Positions 44,109 through 52,839 of a DNA stretch of 64,000 nucleotides are shown in pieces. The position numbers were made by a program, and so were the translations under genes. The stretch covers positions 1 through 64,000 of the forward strand of contig CAINLJ010000135.1 in assembly GCA_903850335.1 (NCBI GenBank), written 5' to 3'. The first letter of the stretch is position 1. Every line of letters starts with the position of its first letter. Below the pieces are notes generated by a model. It saw only the letters and a program-made list of their open reading frames with translations. It did not search any database and was not told the DNA's origin. The stretch comes from an uncultured Bacteroidia bacterium. GTDB lineage: Bacteria; Bacteroidota; Bacteroidia; Bacteroidales; Prolixibacteraceae.

Positions 44109-44189
44109 AAATTCCCCGGAAAAGAATTAAATCAACTTACTGAGTGGTCTGTAACTCTAAAGTAATGACTAATACTATCCGGGGAATTT
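44109..44189 (-). ncRNA. Candidate structured RNA or long terminator after the fasciclin gene
   Basis: A perfect 12-base inverted repeat, AAATTCCCCGGA (44109-44120) with TCCGGGGAATTT (44178-44189), encloses 57 bases. Inside, TTAC.GAGT (44137-44145) pairs with ACTC...GTAA (44154-44165). On the minus strand the outer stem is followed by UUUUGUAUUUU. It lies 30 bases after the fasciclin stop codon. It could be a terminator with a large structured loop, a regulatory 3' RNA, or a small mobile hairpin element. Confidence 0.6.
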
Positions 44190-44218
44190 ACCTGCAAAGA
44201 GTAGTACCTAACCCTTAA

Positions 44219-45562
44219 TTATGGAATTATTACTTTGTCAATTACGTGTACAACACCATTTGATCCTTGAACATCTGCCTTTACGACATGGATATCACTT
44301 CCAATAGTTACAGCACTCCCATTAATCATAATATTGAGTGATTTGTTTGAATTCAATGTAGACACTGATCCGGAGGATAAGCTACCTGATTGAATATTTC
44401 CACTAACAACGTGAGCCAAAAGGATTGGAGTAAGCTGCTCCTTTGTAAGTGCATCAACTCCACTAACTTTTAATGCTGAAAACAGTGCGGCAAATGCATC
44501 GTTTGTCGGTGCAAATACAGTGAAGGGACCGGTGCCTGATAAGGTTGTAGCCAGATCAGCTTTAACAACTGCCATCACAAGTGTACTAAAGATGCTGTTT
44601 TGAAGAGCAAGATCAACTACGGTTGGTGGAAGAAGTACCTGATCAATAACATGGATAATCCCATTCGTTGCAACAACATCCGTGGCAATTACCTTGGAAT
44701 TATTATTTAGCAGTACTCCATTAGCTGTAGATATTTGGAGAACCATGTTTTTACCAAAAGCGGTACTTAAAGTCGGGAAATATCCGGCTGTCACCTGGGC
44801 GGCAGGAATGTAACCATTTAGAACATGATAAAGCAGTATCGGTGATAAAGTTCCAGCAGACAAATCACCTAATGTTACTCCCAGTTTAGACAATAATGCG
44901 GAGAAAGCAGCATTAGTCGGAGCGAATACCGTATAATTTTTTGTATTGTCAGCCAAAGCAGTTGCAAGGTTTGCTTTTGATACCGCAGCTACAAGTGAAG
45001 AAAACATTGGATTTGCCAAGGCATGATCAACAAGACTCATTGGTAAAAGTACCTTATCAATAACGTGGATAACCCCATTGTCAGCCATAATATCTGTTTT
45101 GGTTATTTTCGAACGTCCATTAATTGTAGTGCTCGACATATCAACGTACATTGACAGATTGGAATTAGCTACCGGTCCAGCTGAAAGGGTTGAATAATAA
45201 CCTGTAGTAATTTGAGAAGCACTTGCTTTACCAGACTTAACATGATAAAGCAAAACGTTTGTCAGCGTTGCTGTTGGAATGTCATTCAGTGAGGCTACTT
45301 TAAGTTCAGCCAAAAGTGAAGTGAAAGCTGCATTTGTAGGTGCAAAGACTGTAAAACTTGAAGCATTATTTGCAAGAGCAACATCCAGACCTGTCTTTTT
45401 TAATGCGCTTACCAAAATCGAAAAATCTGAATTTGATGCGGCTACATCTGTAATCGTATGGGTTTTTATGCCGCTGGAAGTTGAATCATTTTTGCAACTG
45501 ACGAAAAATAAGGTTGCACTTAAAAGGGATACTAACGTAAAAAGTTTGAAATAATTTTTCAT
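44219..45562 (-). CDS. Lipoprotein with three fasciclin (FAS1) domains
   Basis: From the ATG at 45562 the product has 447 residues. A lipoprotein signal ends in FFVSCKN. Three FAS1 domains of about 135 residues follow; each has FTVFAPTNAAF or FTVFAPTNDAF near its start and NGVIHVIDKVLLP, NGIIHVIDQVLLP or NGVVHVIDKVIIP at its end. FAS1 domains mediate adhesion or bind polymers in the envelope. The protein is probably held on the outer membrane or cell surface. The even similarity between domains suggests internal duplication. It ends just before the structured inverted repeat, and the region upstream (45563-45768) is very AT-rich with no clear promoter box. Confidence 0.94.
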   Translation of the reverse strand: MKNYFKLFTLVSLLSATLFFVSCKNDSTSSGIKTHTITDVAASNSDFSILVSALKKTGLDVALANNASSFTVFAPTNAAFTSLLAELKVASLNDIPTATLTNVLLYHVKSGKASASQITTGYYSTLSAGPVANSNLSMYVDMSSTTINGRSKITKTDIMADNGVIHVIDKVLLPMSLVDHALANPMFSSLVAAVSKANLATALADNTKNYTVFAPTNAAFSALLSKLGVTLGDLSAGTLSPILLYHVLNGYIPAAQVTAGYFPTLSTAFGKNMVLQISTANGVLLNNNSKVIATDVVATNGIIHVIDQVLLPPTVVDLALQNSIFSTLVMAVVKADLATTLSGTGPFTVFAPTNDAFAALFSALKVSGVDALTKEQLTPILLAHVVSGNIQSGSLSSGSVSTLNSNKSLNIMINGSAVTIGSDIHVVKADVQGSNGVVHVIDKVIIP

Positions 45563-45768
45563 GATATGAATTTTAAATTGTTTATTACTGTTTAAATCTT
45601 TGCAAATAAACATCAAAAATTCATAAGATGTTTAACTAATAATAGAATTAATTAAACAAAAATCTATTAAAACAATTTATATATCTATAAATCAGATATT
45701 TAATATATTCATAATTAACATTAATTAACATTTGGACTTAATATTTATTCCAAAAACACCAAATAGAG

Positions 45769-46548
45769 TTATCTGAGTTCGCCATTCATCCATGCCTTAA
45801 AATCCGCTGTTTTTGAGCGGCTCACAACAATTTCAAGCCTGGGGTCAGGATTAATCTCAACCTTTAGCTTAAAGTTGAAATAATTATGTACCTTCCGGAT
45901 AGCTTCAGCGGAGAGTATAAACTGACGGTTAACCCTAAAAAACTGTCCCGGATCAAGTTTCAGAGAGAGATCCTCAATTGAATTAGGAATTATGTGCCTT
46001 TTATTCTCCTTTGTAAGGATAAAAACCTCCTTGTCTTCGGCATAAAAACATGCAATCTCCGAAACAGTAACCGGCACCATTGAATCTCCCTTACTGATCA
46101 GAAAACGGGTTTTATATACTCCCGGTTTGGGGACTTTCAGGTCCCTGATCATCTCGTAGAGTTGAATGTTTGGATTATCGTCATTGAAATGCACCTTTAA
46201 CCTTCTGAATTTTTCAATTGAGGATTTGAGTTTATCGCGGTTCACAGGTTTTAATAAGTAATCGATACTATTTACCTCGAAAGCCTGCAACGCATATTCG
46301 TCATAGGCAGTGGTAAAAATAACGGGGGTACTTACGTTACAATGGTCAAATATTGAGAAGCTTTTGCCGTCTGCCAATTGTATATCCAGAAATATCAGGT
46401 CATAATCACGATTTGAATCAAGGTGCGATACTGTAGCCGAGACAGTATCCAGCGGTCCGAATATTTTTGCCAGGGGTTCAATCTCTTGTATTAGCTGAAT
46501 CAGGCGATTAGCTGCAAGTTCTTCATCTTCAACTATCAATATCTTCAT
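45769..46548 (-). CDS. LytTR-family response regulator
   Basis: This 259-residue protein has a receiver (about 1-120) with EDEE, phospho-acceptor Asp55 in LIFLDIQLAD, TTAY and LKPV, and a C-terminal LytTR domain (about 155-255) with FFRVNRQFILSAEAI. It is the last gene of a four-gene minus-strand operon with its kinase (5 bases upstream), a flavodoxin-fold oxidoreductase and a TonB-dependent receptor. It probably controls that operon. A 9-base inverted repeat directly upstream of the receptor gene is a candidate target. Confidence 0.93.
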   Translation of the reverse strand: MKILIVEDEELAANRLIQLIQEIEPLAKIFGPLDTVSATVSHLDSNRDYDLIFLDIQLADGKSFSIFDHCNVSTPVIFTTAYDEYALQAFEVNSIDYLLKPVNRDKLKSSIEKFRRLKVHFNDDNPNIQLYEMIRDLKVPKPGVYKTRFLISKGDSMVPVTVSEIACFYAEDKEVFILTKENKRHIIPNSIEDLSLKLDPGQFFRVNRQFILSAEAIRKVHNYFNFKLKVEINPDPRLEIVVSRSKTADFKAWMNGELR

Positions 46549-46553
46549 AGCAT

Positions 46554-47621
46554 TCAGAGTGAGTTTTCAAAAAGTGGAAGCATTACAATAAATTTCCCAT
46601 TGTCACGACTGATTAAAATATCCTTGCCGGTGAGGTGCAGATACCTGTTTTTAATATTCTCGAGACCAACTCCAGTTGAAGGTTCCAGGTCGATTTTTGT
46701 TTTTATCGTATTCTCAACAACAATATATTTGTTGTCTGAAATGGATACATTGACATAGAGAGGATCTTCCTTTGAAACGACATTATGTTTGAGGGCATTC
46801 TCGAGTAACATCTGTATTGCCAATGGTGGAATTAAATAATTATAATATTTTTCGTCGACATCAAAATCAACTTTCAGTTTCTCCCCAAAACGGCTTTTTT
46901 GAATAAAAACATAGTCGTGGGCAATCTTAAGTTCGTCGCCCAACCGAACGGCTTCCTTATCGCGCGACTGCAGCATATACCTCATAATCTCAGAAATACT
47001 TTCAACATAGCGGGATGCTACAGGATTGTCATTAACAAGCATCAGTAAAGTATTCAAGCTGTTAAAGAGGAAATGGGGATTTACCTGGTTCCTCAGTGTG
47101 TCGTATCGGGCTTCGAGGTTCGCCTGCTCGAGGGCTTGCGTTCTTAGCAGATTTTCTTTCCACTCAATGAAAAAGGAAGCGGATGCATAGAGAGAGCTGA
47201 TCATAAAAGTGATGATCAGTGATCCGATAAATAATGCCATCTTCGACGAATAATCAAGAGGTACACCCAGATAATTCTCCACGGCGTAGATTTCGCCTGT
47301 TTCAACAATTACAACAAGAACAGAAAGGGAACAGACCTGAAAAACAACAAGTTTAAGAGTCTCTTTGAACATAGAGAACCGGTCGATCGCGTATTGTATG
47401 ATCACCATACTACCATTCCATATCAGGGCGGTTCGAATAACAGAAACCAATAAACATAACCAAAAACCGGCCTCTGAATGTTTGTATCCATAATCTACAA
47501 AGACGGAAATAACCGATATTCCAACAATACCTATAGTTCTGACAACATACTCACGCATTCTGTTTCGTGGAGATACAGCACCCGGGATGCAATTTATCTT
47601 TTCGGAATCTACAACTTTCAT
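46554..47621 (-). CDS. LytS-like sensor histidine kinase
   Basis: This 355-residue kinase has four hydrophobic helices in the first 150 residues (near 28-45, 53-72, 90-108 and 128-150), a short coiled coil (155-175) and a His_kinase domain with phospho-acceptor His183 in QVNPHFLFNSLN. The ATPase domain has LLENALKHNVV and TGVGLENIKNR. It has no large periplasmic domain, so it likely senses a membrane signal or a partner protein such as the receptor encoded upstream. It pairs with the LytTR regulator five bases downstream. Confidence 0.93.
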   Translation of the reverse strand: MKVVDSEKINCIPGAVSPRNRMREYVVRTIGIVGISVISVFVDYGYKHSEAGFWLCLLVSVIRTALIWNGSMVIIQYAIDRFSMFKETLKLVVFQVCSLSVLVVIVETGEIYAVENYLGVPLDYSSKMALFIGSLIITFMISSLYASASFFIEWKENLLRTQALEQANLEARYDTLRNQVNPHFLFNSLNTLLMLVNDNPVASRYVESISEIMRYMLQSRDKEAVRLGDELKIAHDYVFIQKSRFGEKLKVDFDVDEKYYNYLIPPLAIQMLLENALKHNVVSKEDPLYVNVSISDNKYIVVENTIKTKIDLEPSTGVGLENIKNRYLHLTGKDILISRDNGKFIVMLPLFENSL

Positions 47622-47653
47622 GCTTATTGAATTGAAATTAAATAATTTAGGAC

Positions 47654-48232
47654 TTATTTTAACTTTTGTCCTAATTTTTCAGCAACATCAAGCCATTTCT
47701 TTCTATCCTTTTCAACTGAGGATCTTAAGGGCGCGAAGGAAGTAATTTTAACAGGGCCTATACCGCAAAAACCAAGTATGCCTATTTTCATCGAATTATG
47801 TCCCGGCATTTTGTTTATCAGGTAGTAATACCAACCCGGGGTATCCATTGTTACAATAATCCGTGCAGACCGTCCTTTGAGCAATTTATCCCAGAAGACA
47901 GAGTTTTCGCGATAACGGAATGCAAAGCCCGGCAAAAACACCCGGTCGATAAAACCTTTTAACAACGCGGGGTAGGTTGACCACCAGTTTGGATATACAA
48001 AAACAAGGTGATCGGCATCCAAAATCATCTGCTGGACATTTACCAAATCAGGTTCCAGTTCCGTTCGTTTCCTGTAACCTGAATTTAGAATCGGATTAAA
48101 TTTCAGATCCGCAAGATTAACTAATTTGCATTCGGCCCCAACTGAATCGGCTCCTGACTTATAACGTTTCGCGAGTTCGAAACACAAACTCTCACGATCT
48201 GGATGGCCATTGATTACTAATACTTTTTTCAT
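47654..48232 (-). CDS. Flavodoxin-fold NAD(P)H-dependent oxidoreductase
   Basis: This 192-residue protein belongs to the Flavodoxin_2 (NQO1/KefF/MdaB) family. It has INGHPDRESL at the FMN/FAD phosphate site, VFVYPNWWSTYPALLKGFID and DRVFLPGFAFRY, and TMDTPGWYY. Enzymes of this family reduce quinones or other electrophiles with two electrons, avoiding radical formation. It lies 20 bases after the TonB-dependent receptor gene and 32 bases before the kinase gene. Its presence in that operon suggests that the imported compound is a quinone, an aromatic or a redox-active metal chelate that needs reduction in the cytosol. Confidence 0.92.
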   Translation of the reverse strand: MKKVLVINGHPDRESLCFELAKRYKSGADSVGAECKLVNLADLKFNPILNSGYRKRTELEPDLVNVQQMILDADHLVFVYPNWWSTYPALLKGFIDRVFLPGFAFRYRENSVFWDKLLKGRSARIIVTMDTPGWYYYLINKMPGHNSMKIGILGFCGIGPVKITSFAPLRSSVEKDRKKWLDVAEKLGQKLK

Positions 48233-48252
48233 TTTTAATTAAGTTTAATTTT

Positions 48253-50613
48253 TTAGAAATGTATACGGTATTGCATCATAGGGAAGAAACCCAGCTGATT
48301 TACATTTTGTACAATGTTCTTAGAAGGACTGTAGGTTTGCATCAGGATATTGTTATGATCGGTGAAATTTTCGATATAAAACACCCACTCCTGAGAGATT
48401 TTACGCCAGTTAAGCCTATATCCGAATTTAATATCAGCTTTTAAGAACGGGTCAAATTGTAGGCTGAATGCTTTAGAATTATCATATTTCGTTTGTCCGG
48501 CTTCGCGTGATGCATTAAAATCCACAGGAGTATAACGCTTTCCACCGGCATACGACAACTTAAAATCTATATTCAGCGCAGATTTGTCATTTAACCTGAA
48601 TTCCTTGCCAATAAGAATGTTAGCTACATAGTTGCCATTAAAGGCTGTATTTCTCTCAATTCCATCACTCCCTTTATATTTTGATTCAAAGAGCGAAAGT
48701 GTAGCAAGATAATAAATGTTTTTGCTAAAAAAACGTTCGAGAGTAAATTCGAGTCCATAGTTCCTGCCAAGGCCCTTGTTAACCAGACTGTCTTCGGCAC
48801 TAACTCCCCATCCGGCACCAGTGTTTAACATACTGAATGAGGAACTCTGCTGCTCTACCGGAACGTTGAAAATCGCCTGATAATATCCCTCAGCCTTAAA
48901 ACGTGTATTTTCTGTGATGGATTTATCATAGCCAATGACAAACTGGTTTGATTTGCTAAAGCCGAGCTTCTTGTTCGTTTGGACCAGGGAACCATCGGGC
49001 ATCTGCGTTCCGAGAAAATAGGAGGAAAGGTTCTGAGTTCGCGAATGCAGTCCATAGCCAAGACTAAGCTTTTGTCCGGCAGCGAATTGCCAGTTGACAC
49101 CCATACGCGGTTCAATACTCATACTACCGTTTAAGTCAAAGTAACTTACATGAAGACCAGGGACGAAACTCAAGGCATTGTTTAACCGGTAGGTTGCCTG
49201 TGCATAGGGCTGAAATAGTGTTACTCCATTCGCCAGTCCTCTGCCATAATCAATTACAGGTCGTAATGCGAGGTAACTTCTGCTATATGTTTTGGAAAGT
49301 AAATCGAAGCCCATACGGTCTGTGGAAAACCCAATGCGCCCGGACCATTGACTATTGTATTTTTTATGGATAAAGCCACTAACTGAAGTCCGGAATTCCG
49401 CATAATTGTGATCCAGGTTTGGGGTAAAAAGACCTCTTGGATTCAATGAATCGATTACGGTTCCACCGTCCTGCCAAACTCCCGAAACAGTAAGTTTATA
49501 CCAGGTATGTTCATTTAGAAAATGGGTATATGAAATGCCTGCAGCACCCATCCGCGATCGGTTTGCCAGATTTTGCCCTTCACTTGAATACAGGTCCTGT
49601 TTATTCCCATTTTTGCTGGCCAGAATCGAGATCTCGCTGTTACCCATTAGCCCAAAAACAGTCAGTCTCCCTTTCTTAAGCGGAAAATTTAATTTGAAAG
49701 AGAGGTCCTGATATTTCGGAATTCCTGTTGTACCTGTCTTGACAAAACCATCCATAAGCTGTAAAGTCGAATACCGGAAATTAGCGAGGTATGAAGCCTT
49801 CGAATTTTTACTGAACGGACCTTCCGCACCTGCCTCAAGTCCATTAAAACCTATCTGTAATAAGTTTTCATGTTTATTGTTATTCCCGTTTCGCAAATTC
49901 AGGTCGAAAACTCCACTCATTGCATTTCCATATTCAGCAGGGAAAGCTCCGGTAAAAAAATCGCTGTTCTTTAGCACGTTATTATTCAACATTCCAACCG
50001 GACCACCTGTAGTTCCTGATTCGGCATAGTGGTTTGGGTTAGGAATATCCACATCTTCCAGCCTCCACAATAGTCCGCTCGGTGAATTTCCCCTGATAAT
50101 TATGTCATTACGCTGATCATTTGCAGCAGAAACACCGGCAAAATTCATTGCCATTCTTGCAACATCCCCGCGACTGCCAGCATATTTTTCAGTCTCTTCA
50201 ACTGTGAAGGTTCGCGCACTTACCGATGCCATCTGATTTATTGTGTGCTCCTTTTCAGGAGATCCTTTTATAATAACTTCAGAACCAACTATCACATTTT
50301 CCTCCATCTCAAGATCAAGGACTACCTCCTTCACTGAATTTACAAGTATTGACTCAATTGATAACGGTTTATAGCCCAGTAGACTGACACGGAAAGACTG
50401 TCTTCCAACCGCAACCTTGTCAATTGTAAAATTACCATCTGTATCTGATACAGTTCCCTTCAAAGGTTCTGAGTTCATCAAAACAATATTAACACCGGGT
50501 AATGGAGTCTTGGATTCCTTGTCTGTTATCCTTCCGCGTACTGTCTGTACATGCTGAGCCCAGCTATTAGCCGTCGCAAGAAAAAGAATTAAAATAGTTA
50601 CTATTTGTCTCAT
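48253..50613 (-). CDS. TonB-dependent outer membrane receptor with carboxypeptidase-like N-terminal domain
   Basis: The start is the ATG at 50613, which gives a signal peptide ending at NSWAQ; the longer frame to 50667 adds an unlikely extension. The 786-residue protein has a CarboxypepD_reg-like domain (about 25-105), a plug (about 115-235, with IIIRGNSPSGLLWRLEDVD) and a beta-barrel ending in an aromatic residue (YRIHF). There is no SusD partner, so it probably imports a siderophore, cobalamin-like compound or other small ligand rather than a glycan. It heads the operon with a flavodoxin-fold oxidoreductase and a LytS/LytTR pair. A 9-base inverted repeat lies directly upstream. Confidence 0.93.
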   Translation of the reverse strand: MRQIVTILILFLATANSWAQHVQTVRGRITDKESKTPLPGVNIVLMNSEPLKGTVSDTDGNFTIDKVAVGRQSFRVSLLGYKPLSIESILVNSVKEVVLDLEMEENVIVGSEVIIKGSPEKEHTINQMASVSARTFTVEETEKYAGSRGDVARMAMNFAGVSAANDQRNDIIIRGNSPSGLLWRLEDVDIPNPNHYAESGTTGGPVGMLNNNVLKNSDFFTGAFPAEYGNAMSGVFDLNLRNGNNNKHENLLQIGFNGLEAGAEGPFSKNSKASYLANFRYSTLQLMDGFVKTGTTGIPKYQDLSFKLNFPLKKGRLTVFGLMGNSEISILASKNGNKQDLYSSEGQNLANRSRMGAAGISYTHFLNEHTWYKLTVSGVWQDGGTVIDSLNPRGLFTPNLDHNYAEFRTSVSGFIHKKYNSQWSGRIGFSTDRMGFDLLSKTYSRSYLALRPVIDYGRGLANGVTLFQPYAQATYRLNNALSFVPGLHVSYFDLNGSMSIEPRMGVNWQFAAGQKLSLGYGLHSRTQNLSSYFLGTQMPDGSLVQTNKKLGFSKSNQFVIGYDKSITENTRFKAEGYYQAIFNVPVEQQSSSFSMLNTGAGWGVSAEDSLVNKGLGRNYGLEFTLERFFSKNIYYLATLSLFESKYKGSDGIERNTAFNGNYVANILIGKEFRLNDKSALNIDFKLSYAGGKRYTPVDFNASREAGQTKYDNSKAFSLQFDPFLKADIKFGYRLNWRKISQEWVFYIENFTDHNNILMQTYSPSKNIVQNVNQLGFFPMMQYRIHF

Positions 50614-50614
50614 A

Positions 50615-50646
50615 CAATTTTGCTTTAAGTTTATAGTGCAAAATTG
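50615..50646 (-). promoter_or_regulatory. Inverted repeat upstream of the TonB-dependent receptor operon
   Basis: CAATTTTGC (50615-50623) and GCAAAATTG (50638-50646) form a perfect 9-base inverted repeat with a 14-base spacer, ending two bases before the receptor start codon. It may be an operator, for instance for the LytTR regulator of the operon, or a 5' hairpin that covers the start site. Confidence 0.5.
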
Positions 50647-50734
50647 TTTGAATACAGCGCTATTCAATTAGAAATTCCGATGAAGTGAATAAAATCGGGA
50701 ATAAAATGAAAATATGTTGTCCCGAACTGTAATC

Positions 50735-52141
50735 TTAATTAACCTTTTTGGCGATTCGCAGAGCCTCAGTAGTTGTAAAATATTTTGTAATCATATTTGG
50801 AATTTCCCAATCAGGCAGCTTTCCAGCCTTAAGATACTCAAGGTATTTTGCTGTTACCTGGGCAAAATGCGCCTCATGACCAACTTTCAGTTGTTGAGGA
50901 ATAACTAACTTCCACGTGTTTTTATTTACGCTCTCAATTGTAAGCCCGGCCTGAGGAAGGTTTTTTATCTTCGTTTCGAGAATCGAAGCAAAATTATTCA
51001 GATCGGCATCGGTAGCAGCGGTTATGTACAAGGTCGGATCATTCTTCTCTTCGGTCCCCTGACGAATTTCCAGGTTGGCCAATGAACCTCTCATAATCGA
51101 ATAATGAGTGTCGCCTGCACCCTCAGGAGCCTTGTAATTCCAAATCGCTGTAACCTTTGCAACCGTACCTCTTAACTTGTAAATGATTTCACCATTAGCA
51201 TAAACATTCAAATTCTCATCTTTGATTGCGTCAGATAAACAGGAAGGATATTGATCAAGCAAGGTGACCTCTTTAAACTCATCTTTTGAAAATGTCGTTG
51301 GCCACCGTCGGGCACTGATAATCTGGATATCGCTTTTTTGCAAAATTTGTTCCGGATAACATTCCCATTGGACAAGGTCAACAAGATGAGTAGTCACATC
51401 GACAATACCTTCTCCCTGCTGATTAACATCAAAAAACCATCCCGGACGGACAAGAACATTACCCGAAACATTCTTATAAAAATAATGTACACTTATCATC
51501 TCTATCCCCGGTTTTTCAGCTGATCCCGGCTTAAGTGTTCCAAAGATCTCAGGTATCATGGATAATTCACGTTGTAGCATTGTCGTCACAGAGAAACGCT
51601 CTGTCATTATATCATAAAGCAGCACACCTTTTTCCTTTGCCTTTTTGAATGCCTCTTCGAGGATTGGGAATTGCTCATTTGTAATGACCATTGGTTTATC
51701 GGCCAGTACATTCAAACCTGCATTCACAGATTTCAAAATATAATCGCTTTTTATCCGGTTATTCCCTGACAGGACGACTACGTTACCCCGCTTTTCTGAA
51801 ATCATTTTTTCAAGATAATCGGCACCACGATAGACCTTTTCGAACCATTTTGTAGGATTTTCGGCTCTTGCATTATAACCTAAAATCCTTTTAACATGTT
51901 CATTAACATCATTCCCTTCCGGAGCATAAACAAACACCTCGGAATTAATCTGATCATACATATTCTTTTGAACAAGTGCAGCATGAAAATGCCCCGGATC
52001 AAGTGTTAAGAGTCTAATCTCCCCTTTAGCTCCGGTAAACAGATTAATTCTTCCTTTTTTCCCTGAGTCATCGCCAGGACCACAGGAAATTAAATTGACT
52101 ATAAAAAAAAATGCCATAAACAGAAACGTTAATTTTCTCAT
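50735..52141 (-). CDS. Gfo/Idh/MocA-type lipoprotein with an Oxidoreduct_C domain
   Basis: From the ATG at 52141 the product has 468 residues. It starts with a lipoprotein signal, LIVNLISCG being replaced here by FFIVNLISCGPG. An NAD-binding fold (about 35-170) contains LTLDPGHFHAALV and VLADKPMVI, the latter matching the xKP motif of Gfo/Idh/MocA dehydrogenases. The C-terminal half resembles the putative oxidoreductase C-terminal domain (PF16490). The protein would sit in the periplasm or on the outer membrane, where NAD must be tightly bound for redox work. It ends the PmoA/Gfo/URO-D operon, after the toxin-antitoxin pair. Confidence 0.85.
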   Translation of the reverse strand: MRKLTFLFMAFFFIVNLISCGPGDDSGKKGRINLFTGAKGEIRLLTLDPGHFHAALVQKNMYDQINSEVFVYAPEGNDVNEHVKRILGYNARAENPTKWFEKVYRGADYLEKMISEKRGNVVVLSGNNRIKSDYILKSVNAGLNVLADKPMVITNEQFPILEEAFKKAKEKGVLLYDIMTERFSVTTMLQRELSMIPEIFGTLKPGSAEKPGIEMISVHYFYKNVSGNVLVRPGWFFDVNQQGEGIVDVTTHLVDLVQWECYPEQILQKSDIQIISARRWPTTFSKDEFKEVTLLDQYPSCLSDAIKDENLNVYANGEIIYKLRGTVAKVTAIWNYKAPEGAGDTHYSIMRGSLANLEIRQGTEEKNDPTLYITAATDADLNNFASILETKIKNLPQAGLTIESVNKNTWKLVIPQQLKVGHEAHFAQVTAKYLEYLKAGKLPDWEIPNMITKYFTTTEALRIAKKVN

Positions 52142-52184
52142 TGCAGATCTAAATTTAAAGAATACGGGAGTAAGCATCTTTTCA

Positions 52185-52517
52185 CTATTCAGAAAGTATG
52201 GCTAATATATTTTGAACTACTCTACTAACTGTCACATTATTAAGTAATGCAACCCTTTTAATAATGATATTTTTGTCTGCTGTGAATATGCGATTGGGTC
52301 TTATATTACTTTTTACAGCCAATTTCCCGGAACCGTAATCTGAGTCATTAATGGGGAAAGTGTATTCATCCTTAGTCATTTGGCTTGTTATCTGGCAAAG
52401 AATAATATCGTCTCCGTTTAGGTCTGCAAGAACAAGTGCGGGCCTTTTCTTTGAACCTGATAAATCGGAGAAAGGGAATGGAATAACTACAATTTCACCT
52501 TTTATAAATCTTTCCAT
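52185..52517 (-). CDS. MazF/PemK-family toxin (mRNA interferase)
   Basis: This 110-residue protein has the PemK/MazF fold: GEIVVIPFPFSD near the start, KRPALVLADLNGDDIILCQIT, with the conserved Arg-Pro-Ala, and the basic segment KSNIRPNRIFTADK. MazF toxins cut RNA at short motifs when free of their antitoxin. The start overlaps the upstream antitoxin gene by 16 bases, as is usual for type II pairs. The pair sits between two genes of a catabolic operon, with its own promoter, so it was probably inserted there. Confidence 0.92.
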   Translation of the reverse strand: MERFIKGEIVVIPFPFSDLSGSKKRPALVLADLNGDDIILCQITSQMTKDEYTFPINDSDYGSGKLAVKSNIRPNRIFTADKNIIIKRVALLNNVTVSRVVQNILAILSE

Positions 52518-52729
52518 GCTTCATCCTCTTCCTTGGAAAGCCAATCTTTTGCTAAAGATTTTTCGCTGGCAATATAGGTAAAATTCTTATCAGTCCGAGG
52601 TATATGCTTAGTTTCCTTAGTGATAACCTCCATCAGGGTTATCTTTTGCTTAACAGGCAATTGTCTTACAAGTTTTACAACCTGACTGAACTTAATTGGA
52701 AGACTTATATTGTTTGATGTTTCTTTCAT
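52502..52729 (-). CDS. Probable antitoxin of the MazF-type pair
   Basis: From the ATG at 52729 this is a 75-residue acidic protein without a clear AbrB or ribbon-helix-helix domain. The front has NISLPIKFSQVVKLVRQLPV and helical content; the end (KSLAKDWLSKEEDEAWKDL) is acidic and aromatic, like segments that wrap around MazF. It overlaps the toxin gene by 16 bases. The role is inferred from position, size and composition. The N-terminal part resembles short Bacteroidota proteins found next to PemK toxins, but I cannot name the family. Confidence 0.75.
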   Translation of the reverse strand: MKETSNNISLPIKFSQVVKLVRQLPVKQKITLMEVITKETKHIPRTDKNFTYIASEKSLAKDWLSKEEDEAWKDL

Positions 52730-52785
52730 AACAGCAGATTTAATTTGCAAATTAACTTTATTGAATTAAGTTGATACACTTTGCC

Positions 52786-52818
52786 CAAATCTATTGGAGA
52801 ATCTTTTTAATTATTAAA
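52786..52818 (-). promoter_or_regulatory. Promoter of the toxin-antitoxin pair
   Basis: On the minus strand TTTA (52818-52815) is followed after 21 bases by TAGATTTG (52793-52786), an exact -7 match. Initiation near 52780 gives a leader of about 50 bases before the antitoxin ATG at 52729. It lies in the 110-base gap after the PmoA-like gene. Confidence 0.65.
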
Positions 52819-52839
52819 CTGTAATTGCAAAATTACTAA

